Source: Sanguibacter suaedae (GTDB taxonomy: Bacteria > Actinomycetota > Actinomycetes > Actinomycetales > Cellulomonadaceae). Taken from it: 64,000 nucleotides of DNA. Positions 55,099 through 62,286 of the stretch are shown here, one piece after another; within the stretch, counting starts at the first letter, position 1; the number at the start of each line of letters is the position of its first letter. The translations under genes were made by a program, and so were the position numbers. The stretch spans positions 175,496 to 239,495 of the forward strand of contig NZ_JAEINH010000006.1 in assembly GCF_016342785.1 (NCBI RefSeq), written 5' to 3'. The notes beneath the pieces were generated by a model. That model did not search any database and was not told where the DNA came from. It saw only the letters and a program-made list of their open reading frames with translations.

Positions 55099-56199
55099 CT
55101 AGGTCCGCGGGTACACGGCGATCTCGTCCCGCGGGAGGGTCAGGGTCACGGGGGTCCCCTCGTGGAGACGGCCCGACGCGACGTCCGCCGGGTGGACGTC
55201 CACCCAGGCGGACGGCCTCCCCGTCGCCCCCGGGAGCGGGTCGACGAGGACCCGCACACGGTCGGTGTGCATCTCGAGCAGGCTGATCCGCCCGTCCCAG
55301 ACCAGTGCCTCCTGCCCCGCGCCGGACGACCTCGTCGTAGAGGGCTCCCCCGGCTCCGTCACCCGGAGGACGACCGCCGACGGGCGGACGGCCGCCAGGG
55401 TCCGCGTGCCGGGGACCACCTCACCGAGCCGGTCGGGGAGGTGGTCCGCGGAGAACAGGCCGGTGCCGACGAGGGACGCCACGTAGGGCGACGCGGGCCG
55501 GGCCGCGACGTCCGCGGGCGTCCCCGACTGCGCCGCCCGCCCGCCCTCGAGGACGACGACGTGCTGGGCGAGGATCATCGCGTCGAGCGGGTCGTGCGTG
55601 ACGAGGAGGGCCGTGGTGCGGACGTCGGCGAGGTGCCGGGCCAGGTCCCGGCGCACGTGCGCGCGGGTCTCGGCGTCGAGGGCCGCGAGCGGCTCGTCGA
55701 GGAGGAGCGCGTCCGGTCCGGTGACGAGGGCGCGCGCGAGCGCGACGCGCTGCGCCTGCCCCCCGGAGAGCTCGCCCGGCCGTCGTGCCGCGAGGCCGGC
55801 GAGCCCGAGCCGGTCGAGCCACCGGGACGCGTCCTCCCGCGCCCGGGCCGCCGGCACGCCTGCGGCCCGCAGCCCGAAGGCGGTGTTCCCGAGGACGTCG
55901 AGGTGGTCGAAGAGCCGGTGGTCCTGGAAGACGACGCCCAGCCGACGGTCGGCGGCGGGCAGACGGACGTCGGGCTCGCCCGTGGCGGAACCGGACCGCT
56001 CGAGGACGCGCCCTCCGAGGACGACGCTGCCGGAGCCGACCCTCTCGAGCCCCGCCACCGCCCGCAGGAGGGTGGTCTTCCCCGCGCCGTTGGGACCGAG
56101 GACCGCGACGACCTGCCCCGCGTCCGCCCGGACGTCCACGTCCAGGGCGAACGAGCCCTTCTCGACCCTGACCCGCGCCTGCAGACCACCCGGGGTCAC
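55099..56199 (-). CDS. modC: molybdate ABC transporter ATP-binding protein
   Basis: The 366-residue ATPase has Walker A GPNGAGKTTLLR, FQDHRLFDHLDVLGN, LSGGQAQRVALARAL and LLLDEPLAALD, plus a TOBE-type C-terminal domain (about 290-366) as in ModC. GTG at 56199 overlaps the modB stop by four bases (GTGA); the seven-codon longer start is less likely. Last gene of modABC. Confidence 0.88.
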   Translation of the reverse strand: MTPGGLQARVRVEKGSFALDVDVRADAGQVVAVLGPNGAGKTTLLRAVAGLERVGSGSVVLGGRVLERSGSATGEPDVRLPAADRRLGVVFQDHRLFDHLDVLGNTAFGLRAAGVPAARAREDASRWLDRLGLAGLAARRPGELSGGQAQRVALARALVTGPDALLLDEPLAALDAETRAHVRRDLARHLADVRTTALLVTHDPLDAMILAQHVVVLEGGRAAQSGTPADVAARPASPYVASLVGTGLFSADHLPDRLGEVVPGTRTLAAVRPSAVVLRVTEPGEPSTTRSSGAGQEALVWDGRISLLEMHTDRVRVLVDPLPGATGRPSAWVDVHPADVASGRLHEGTPVTLTLPRDEIAVYPRT

Positions 56200-57005
56200 A
56201 GCGCGCTCCCCTTCGACCAACGGTCACGCAGGAGCACGAGGACCACGACGCACACGGCGAGCAGCACGAGGCTCAGGGCGACGGCGGCGTCGGGGTCGCG
56301 CTGGAGCGCGAGGTACACCTGGAGGGGGACGGTCCGGGTGGTCCCCGGGAAGTTGCCCGCGAAGGTGATCGTCGCCCCGAACTCGCCCAGCGCCCGCGCC
56401 CAGCAGAGCACCGCCCCCGCGACGAGGGACGGGCGCAGCGCGGGCAGCGTGACGTGCAGGAAGGTGTACCCACGGGATGCTCCCAGGGTGGCCGCCGCCT
56501 CCTCGAGCCGACCGTCGAGGCCACGCAGGGCGCCGTCCACCGCGAGCACGAGGAACGGCATGGCGACGAACGTCTGGGCCACGACGACGGCGACCGTGGT
56601 GAAGGGGATGCTCACCCCGAACCACACGTCGAGGTGGCGGCCGACGAGCCCCGACCTCCCGAGCGCCAGGAGCAGGGCCACACCACCGACGACCGGGGGC
56701 AGCACGACGGGCACCGTCACGAGGGCTCGCGCCACGCCCCGGCCCGGCAGGCGCGTGCGCGCGAGCACCAGGGCGAGCGGCACGCCGCACACGGTCGACA
56801 CGACGGTCGCCGCCGTGGCCGTCCCCAGGGAGAGCACGAGCGCGTCCACGAGCTCCGGTGACGCGAGGAGCGGGAGCAGCCGCCCCCACGGGGCGCGCAC
56901 GACGAGAGCCACGAGCGGCAGCACGAGAAAGACCAGCCCGAGGGCCGCCGGTCCGTGGACCGCCGCGGGCAGGCGCGCTTCCGCAGGTGCGGACGCCCCT
57001 GTCAC
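56196..57005 (-). CDS. modB: molybdate ABC transporter permease
   Basis: A 269-residue permease with about six membrane segments, the EAA loop EEAAATLGASRGYTFLHVTL, and the ModB end GEFGATITFAGNFPGTTRT. GTG start overlaps the modA stop by four bases, so it is coupled to modA. Confidence 0.9.
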   Translation of the reverse strand: MTGASAPAEARLPAAVHGPAALGLVFLVLPLVALVVRAPWGRLLPLLASPELVDALVLSLGTATAATVVSTVCGVPLALVLARTRLPGRGVARALVTVPVVLPPVVGGVALLLALGRSGLVGRHLDVWFGVSIPFTTVAVVVAQTFVAMPFLVLAVDGALRGLDGRLEEAAATLGASRGYTFLHVTLPALRPSLVAGAVLCWARALGEFGATITFAGNFPGTTRTVPLQVYLALQRDPDAAVALSLVLLAVCVVVLVLLRDRWSKGSAL

Positions 57006-57763
57006 GGTGGGCCGAACCCCGCGTCGGCGAGGACCGCCTGCCCCCGCGGGCCGAGGACGTGCTCGACGAACACCTCGGCGAGGTCCCCCGCGGGCGCGTC
57101 CGCGAGCGCCGCGACGGGGTACGTGGTGCGCCCCGCTCCTCCGGAGGCGTCGACGACGGGTGCGAGCGGCACCCCGGTGACGTCGCCCGCGGCAGCACGG
57201 ACGTCGGTCCTGTACACGAGGCCGGCGTCCACCTCACCGAGACGTACCTTGGTGAGCACGGCACGTACGTCCGTCTCGAGCGTCACGGGGACGATGTCGA
57301 TACCGGCCGTGGTCAGCAGGTCCCGGGTGGCCTCCCCGCACGGCACCTCCGGGGCGCACACCGCGACCGTCACCCCGGGCCGGGCGAGGTCGGGGAGCCC
57401 CTCGACGCCTGCCGGGTCCCCGACGGGCACGGCGATCTCCAGCGTGTTCGTCGCGAAGGTCCGCGGGGCGGTGACGAGGACCGCGTCGGTGAGCAGGTCC
57501 ATGGTGCTGGTGCTCGCCGTCGCGACGACGTCTGCCGGTGCGCCCGCGAGGACCTGCTGGACGACCTCGGCGCTCCCGGCGAGCCCGAGCTCCACCTCGA
57601 CGTCCGGGTGCGCGGCCTCGAAGTCCTCGGCGATCATCGTGAACGTCTCCGTGAGCGACGCGGCGGCGAGCACGACGAGCGTGCGCCCGGAGCCCGTCTC
57701 CTCCTGCCCACCGGCCGCCTGGGAGCACGCGGCGACAGCCGCCCCGGTGACGAGGAGGACCAC
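57002..57763 (-). CDS. modA: molybdate ABC transporter substrate-binding lipoprotein
   Basis: A 253-residue molybdate binder (LVVLAAASLTETFTMIAEDF, GSAEVVQQVLAGAPADVVATA, GRTTYPVAALADAP). The only start in frame is GTG at 57763, giving MVLLVTGAAVAACSQ, a lipobox without the usual basic n-region. Yet the codons just upstream, without any ATG, GTG or TTG, would encode RTRRGRS, a perfect n-region. Either an unusual start codon or a sequence error is possible. It follows the HTH-TOBE gene by 40 bases. Confidence 0.85.
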   Translation of the reverse strand: MVLLVTGAAVAACSQAAGGQEETGSGRTLVVLAAASLTETFTMIAEDFEAAHPDVEVELGLAGSAEVVQQVLAGAPADVVATASTSTMDLLTDAVLVTAPRTFATNTLEIAVPVGDPAGVEGLPDLARPGVTVAVCAPEVPCGEATRDLLTTAGIDIVPVTLETDVRAVLTKVRLGEVDAGLVYRTDVRAAAGDVTGVPLAPVVDASGGAGRTTYPVAALADAPAGDLAEVFVEHVLGPRGQAVLADAGFGPP

Positions 57764-57803
57764 GCACCCGACGACGCTGCGCCCCCGGCGGGTGCGACCG
57801 CCC

Positions 57804-58205
57804 CTAACGGGGCACCTCGACGACGACGTCGGTGGCCTTCACCGAGGCGGAGGCGAGCACGCCCGGCTCGAGCCCGAGCTCGTCCGCCGCCTCCCGGCTG
57901 ATGAGGGACACGACCCGGTGGGGCCCGGCCTGGATCTCCACCTGCGCCATGACCGTGTCCCGGACGACGCGGGTGACGAGCCCCGTGAAGGTGTTGCGTG
58001 CCGACCGCCGCTGCGGGCCGGCCGCCTGGTCGGGTGCGGACGCCGCGTCCTGCGCGAGCCGGGCGAGCTCCGTGCCGTCGACCGTGGTCACCCCGTCCGT
58101 GCGCGTGGTCGCCACCCGACCCGCGTCGATCCAGCGCCGCAGGGTGTCGTCGCTCACGCCGAGCAGAGCAGCGGCCTCACGGACACGGAAGATGGGAGCA
58201 GGCAT
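57804..58205 (-). CDS. HTH-TOBE domain regulator, molybdate-sensing type
   Basis: The 133-residue protein has an excisionase/MerR-like helix-turn-helix (FRVREAAALLGVSDDTLRRW, about 6-25) and a C-terminal TOBE/molbindin domain (about 71-131, starting RNTFTGLVTRVVRDTVMAQV) that binds molybdate. It is the first gene of the modABC operon and probably controls it. ATG at 58205 is seven bases after TAGGCT, so it seems leaderless. Confidence 0.85.
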   Translation of the reverse strand: MPAPIFRVREAAALLGVSDDTLRRWIDAGRVATTRTDGVTTVDGTELARLAQDAASAPDQAAGPQRRSARNTFTGLVTRVVRDTVMAQVEIQAGPHRVVSLISREAADELGLEPGVLASASVKATDVVVEVPR

Positions 58206-58212
58206 ACGACCC

Positions 58213-58218
58213 AGCCTA
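58213..58218 (-). promoter_or_regulatory. -10 box for a leaderless HTH-TOBE transcript
   Basis: TAGGCT on the minus strand with seven bases before the ATG at 58205. Confidence 0.5.
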
Positions 58219-58275
58219 CGCCGACCTCCGCACCTGCGGTCGGTGCGGGCCCGGATGATCCGCGCGTGCGGTCCG

Positions 58276-60912
58276 TCAGACGTTCCGGGCGAGCATCTCG
58301 AGCATCATCCGTTCGGCCTCGCGCAGGACGTGGTCGGCATCACCGATGCCGACGACGCTCGGCACCACGCAGATCCGGGCCCGCTCGCCCACGTACTCCC
58401 GGACGACCTCGACCCGCTCCTCGAGGTCCTCCGGCGCCACGCAGTCGAGGAGCACGGCGACCTCGTCCGGCGCACGCATGGTCGCGGTGTCCCCGGCGCC
58501 GAGGACCTCCCGCACGGCGTCGACCACCGCGTCGAGGTCCGACTCGGCCCGTCGTCCACCGTCACCGTCGGCCCGGGGGGCGAGGCGCAGGAGCACGACC
58601 GAGCAGTCGTAGCCAGGCAGCCGCTGCGCGCGCTCGACGGCACCGTCGAGCCGGTCCGCGAAGACATCCAGGTGGACCAGACCGGGGACGGCGTCCCGCA
58701 CCGCGAAGCGGCGCAGCGCCTGCTCCTGACGCTTGCTCTCGGAGAGGTCGGTCATGGCACCGACCATCCTCCCCGGGCACCCCGCCTCGTTGAGCACGGT
58801 CACGGCGCGGCACAGGACCCACCGGTACTCCCCCGACGCCGTGAGGATGCGCTGCTCGAGCACGAGCGGCTCCTCGACCCCGGCCAGCTGGGCAGCGATG
58901 GCCGTGGACAGCTCGTCCCTGTCGTCCGGGTGCACCCGGTCCGTCCACTCCTCGAGCGACGAGCCGATCTCCGACTCCTCGTACCCGAGCGCGCTCTTCC
59001 ACCGCGACGAGTAGTAGACCGCACCGGTGAGCACGTCCCAGTCCCACATCCCGTCGTACAGCGCCATCGAGGCCAGCGCGTACCTCTCCTCGCTCGCCCG
59101 GACCGCCTCGGCGAGCTCCCTCTCACGCATCGCGGAGACCTCCAGGGCCGCCCGCTGCTCACGCAACGACGTGAGCATCTGCTCGTGGTCGAGCGCCACG
59201 GCGAGCATCGCCGCCCAGTGGTTGTACTTGTCCCGCGCGCTCGTCGACCGCGTGTCCACGGGACCACCGATGGACAGCAGCCCCCAGTCGCTGTCCGCGA
59301 AGGTCACCGGGATGACGAAGGTGAGGTCGGGACGGGTGCCGGTCGTGCGTGTCAGCGCCACCGGCGGGAACTCGCGCATCGGGAGGATCATCCCCACGAG
59401 CCGGCTGCCCGTCGACCCCACGTCTCGGGTGCCCACGATCTCGAGCTCACGGTCCCCGTCGGCCGTCCGGTGCCCGGTCCAGAGCGCGAGCGCGGCGGGT
59501 CCCCGGTGGGCGGCGGGCAACCAGCTGAGGCTGCGGGGGCTCGCCCCGTCGGAGCGCATGAGGGCGAGGTCGATCTCGTACTGGTTGACCAGCGTCCGCT
59601 CCAGGTGACCCGACCGGGCGAGCAGGCCTCGCGAGCACCCCTTGGTGAGCGCCACGGACACACCGATCGACGCAGCGCGCACCGCGCGGGCGTGCGACGG
59701 GGACCCCCCGGGCACCTCGGCGGCGGCCTCGAGCTCGAGCGCGCGGACCACGACGAGGAGCTGCTCGAGCGCCTCCGGGTGGGGGTGGAGGGCCGTCGTC
59801 GCGTCGGCGAGGCGATTGAGGACCGTCCCCCCGGGGACGACGGCGCGCTGCGACGCGGCGACGAGGATCTCGACGATGCTCCGCACCCAGGACCGCACGT
59901 CGACCGGCGCACCGACGTCGCCCGCGGCGGCACCGAAGAGGACGGCCCGCGCCACGTCCGAGAGCTGCGCGGCGGCGGACACGGGGCCCCTGTTGGAGAC
60001 ACCGTCGACGAGGAGCCCGGCACGCGTGGAGTCGATGCAGCCGCACGACTCCCGGGTCACGAGGGTCGTCTCCGACAGGTGCGCCCCCGCCCCGACGACC
60101 TCTCCCCCGAGCCTGGCGAGCAGCAGACCGGCGGCGAGCTCACCCACCCGGTCGTGGTGCGGGTCGACGCTCGAGAGCCGCGGACGGGACCGCGCGCCGC
60201 CCTCGATGTGGTCGAAGCCGATCACGGCGTGGTCGGCCGGCAGGGACACCCCCTCGGACCGCAGGGCGCGGACGAAGCCGAGCGCGTTGCGGTCCGTCGC
60301 GGCCACCGTCGCCGTCGTCGGCATCCCCCTCGACATCAGGACGCCCGCCGCGGCCCCGCCGCTCGCCTCCTGGTTGTCGGCCGTGGTGAGCACCCACTCG
60401 TCGCGCGGCTCGATACCGTTCGCCACCAGCGTCGACCGGTAGGCCTCGTACCGCTCGCGGATGTCCAGCTGCTGGGGGTTGCCGAGGAACCCGATCCGCG
60501 AGTGCCCGTGGTCGACGAGGTGCTCGACGGCCGCACGCACCCCGCCCCGGTTGTCCGGCGTGACCATCGGGGCGCGCAGGCCCGCGTCCTGCTCGCTCAC
60601 GACGACCAGCGGGGTGCCGGAGGCGTCGAGCTCCCGCAGCGTGTCGCGGTCCACCGCCGACGTGATGACGATGACTCCGTCCACCGCGTCGAGCCCGACG
60701 GACACGTCGTACCGCGGTCCGTCGGGGAACCGCTCCCGGTCGAGGTCCGCCGCGTAGGTCTGGATGGCGACCACCTGGTGGCCGCCGGCGCGCAGGGCCC
60801 GGGCGATCCCGGAGAGCACCTTCCCGAAGTAGGACCCCCCGACCACGGGCGAGAGGACCCCCACCGTGAATGGCCCCGCCTGAGATCCCCTCGATGCGTT
60901 CGTGCCGGTCAT
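58276..60912 (-). CDS. LacI-type sensor domain - PAS - degenerate GGDEF protein, no HTH
   Basis: The 878-residue protein has a LacI-type periplasmic-binding fold (about 14-290, FTVGVLSPVVGGSYFGKV and VIGFDHIEGG, ending TRESCGC) but no DNA-binding helix before it. A long middle region (300-580) is unassigned, part of it GAF-like in appearance, followed by a coiled coil (580-610). A PAS domain (about 607-725, MWDWDVLTGAVYYSSRWKSAL, HPDDRDEL) leads to a GGDEF-fold region (733-875) where the signature reads APDEV (814-818) and the HDPLTGLPNR region is changed to RDAVPGLVHLD. I infer an intracellular sugar sensor that binds no c-di-GMP substrate or has lost catalysis. The same architecture with active GGDEF exists in other bacteria. 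Divergent from the LacI gene by 84 bases. Confidence 0.78.
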   Translation of the reverse strand: MTGTNASRGSQAGPFTVGVLSPVVGGSYFGKVLSGIARALRAGGHQVVAIQTYAADLDRERFPDGPRYDVSVGLDAVDGVIVITSAVDRDTLRELDASGTPLVVVSEQDAGLRAPMVTPDNRGGVRAAVEHLVDHGHSRIGFLGNPQQLDIRERYEAYRSTLVANGIEPRDEWVLTTADNQEASGGAAAGVLMSRGMPTTATVAATDRNALGFVRALRSEGVSLPADHAVIGFDHIEGGARSRPRLSSVDPHHDRVGELAAGLLLARLGGEVVGAGAHLSETTLVTRESCGCIDSTRAGLLVDGVSNRGPVSAAAQLSDVARAVLFGAAAGDVGAPVDVRSWVRSIVEILVAASQRAVVPGGTVLNRLADATTALHPHPEALEQLLVVVRALELEAAAEVPGGSPSHARAVRAASIGVSVALTKGCSRGLLARSGHLERTLVNQYEIDLALMRSDGASPRSLSWLPAAHRGPAALALWTGHRTADGDRELEIVGTRDVGSTGSRLVGMILPMREFPPVALTRTTGTRPDLTFVIPVTFADSDWGLLSIGGPVDTRSTSARDKYNHWAAMLAVALDHEQMLTSLREQRAALEVSAMRERELAEAVRASEERYALASMALYDGMWDWDVLTGAVYYSSRWKSALGYEESEIGSSLEEWTDRVHPDDRDELSTAIAAQLAGVEEPLVLEQRILTASGEYRWVLCRAVTVLNEAGCPGRMVGAMTDLSESKRQEQALRRFAVRDAVPGLVHLDVFADRLDGAVERAQRLPGYDCSVVLLRLAPRADGDGGRRAESDLDAVVDAVREVLGAGDTATMRAPDEVAVLLDCVAPEDLEERVEVVREYVGERARICVVPSVVGIGDADHVLREAERMMLEMLARNV

Positions 60913-60996
60913 CGCAGCGTCACCATCGTCGCCCCCCTGCTCTGTCGCCGCCCCGCCGTGAGGACGGCGAGGATGCGCGCATGCGCTCCGTCGAGC

Positions 60997-62058
60997 ATGC
61001 TTCGTCTCGTGACATCCGAGACTCCACCCGAATTTACGCATTCGGGGTCTAAACGTCCAACGATCACCGACGTCGCCCGCGCCGCCGGCGTCTCGATCGC
61101 CGTGGTGTCCTACGCGCTCAACGGCAGACCCGGGGTCTCCGCCGCGACACGCGACCGGGTGCTGCGCATCGCCGACGAGCACGGCTGGCGCCCCAACGCC
61201 GCCGCACGGTCGCTGCGGACGACGACACGCTCGATCGGGCTGGCGCTCGTGCGCGGCGACAGCGCGACGACCCACCCGGCCGCGTTCATGGAGCTGCTCG
61301 ACGGAATCCAGGGCACCCTCGCGGCGAAGGGACTGGCCCTCGTCCTCCAGGTCGTCGAGGACCACGACGCCGCAGCCACCCTGTACCGGACGTGGTGGGC
61401 CGAGCGGCGGTTCGACGCCCTGCTCCTCACCGACGTCCTCGTGGACGACCCGCGCGTGGAGGCGCTCCGCTCCGCCCGCATCCCCGCAGTCGCGCTCTGC
61501 CACCCGGGCGCGGCCCGTGGGCTCGCGTCGGTGCACCTCGACGAGAGCGAGGCGTACGCCCGGACCGGGCGGCTCCTCACGGGCCTCGGGCACCGGAGGG
61601 TCGGGCTGGTCACCGGCCCGGAGGCGCTCGACAGCACCGCGCGCCGGGTGTCCGCGCTGCGCGCGGCGGTCGAGGAGGCGGGCGGGGCACTGGTCGACGC
61701 GCCCGACGCCGCGACGCAGGAGGACGCCGCGGCAGCGACACGGGTGATGCTCACCTCCGAGGAGGCGCCGTCCGCGGTGGTCCTCAGCAGCGACCTCGCC
61801 GCGGTCACGGCGCTCGACGTCGCCCGCCGCCTCCACAGGGACGTCCCGTGGGACGTCTCGATCGTCGCGGGCCGGGACGCGCCCGGCTGCCGGCTCGCGA
61901 CCCCGTCGGTCACGACGCTGCCGCTGCCCCTCACCGCCCTCGGGGAGGCTGCGGGGAATGCCGTGCTCGACCTCCTCGACGGCGAGCGGCCCGTCGAGCG
62001 CGTGGTGCCGGTAGGTGCGCTGACGATCCGGGGCACGACGGCCCCCTTCCGCCGCTGA
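60997..62058 (+). CDS. LacI family transcriptional regulator
   Basis: A 353-residue LacI-type regulator with the helix-turn-helix (TITDVARAAGVSIAVVSYAL, about 22-41), hinge helix NAAARSLRT and the sugar-binding fold (GLALVRGD, VAGRDAPG). Start uncertain: ATG 60997 is used; GTG 61009 and ATG 60973 are alternatives, and none has a good ribosome site. It lies just before the GH6 cellulase gene and beside the HTH-less sensor, so sugar control of cellulase is plausible; the operator is not known. Confidence 0.85.
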   Translation: MLRLVTSETPPEFTHSGSKRPTITDVARAAGVSIAVVSYALNGRPGVSAATRDRVLRIADEHGWRPNAAARSLRTTTRSIGLALVRGDSATTHPAAFMELLDGIQGTLAAKGLALVLQVVEDHDAAATLYRTWWAERRFDALLLTDVLVDDPRVEALRSARIPAVALCHPGAARGLASVHLDESEAYARTGRLLTGLGHRRVGLVTGPEALDSTARRVSALRAAVEEAGGALVDAPDAATQEDAAAATRVMLTSEEAPSAVVLSSDLAAVTALDVARRLHRDVPWDVSIVAGRDAPGCRLATPSVTTLPLPLTALGEAAGNAVLDLLDGERPVERVVPVGALTIRGTTAPFRR

Positions 62059-62112
62059 CCTCGCGCGACGCACGACGGACCGGTTCGTCGGACGGTCCGG
62101 GCGCGCCTCACC

Positions 62113-62130
62113 GACCCGAGATTTCGGGTC
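62113..62130. terminator. short palindrome between the LacI gene and the cellulase gene
   Basis: GACCCGA and TCGGGTC form a perfect seven-pair hairpin with a four-base loop, followed by ACGTTTT. It lies 55 bases past the LacI stop and may end that transcript, or serve as an operator for the cellulase promoter that follows. Confidence 0.4.
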
Positions 62131-62148
62131 ACGTTTTGGTAACGGGCC

Positions 62149-62176
62149 TTGCCCTAAACCTTTCACGGCATATCGG
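62149..62176 (+). promoter_or_regulatory. candidate cellulase promoter
   Basis: TTGCCC (62149-62154) is separated by 16 bases from TATCGG (62171-62176). A palindromic TGTGG-N6-TCACG lies at 62182-62197, close to a CRP-family site. Both are weak matches. Confidence 0.35.
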
Positions 62177-62286
62177 CGGTCTGTGGCACATGTCACGTTC
62201 ACTGGGTCGCGGCACCAGCCGCGGACGGTCCGCCCGCCGATGAGGTCGCAGCGGACCGGCACTGAACCCGACACCCGGAGGACCCT

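Noticed and set aside
57832..60996. Long plus-strand reading frame ahead of the LacI gene
   Set aside because: The part before 60997 is antisense to the HTH-TOBE and sensor genes. Only the LacI part is coding.
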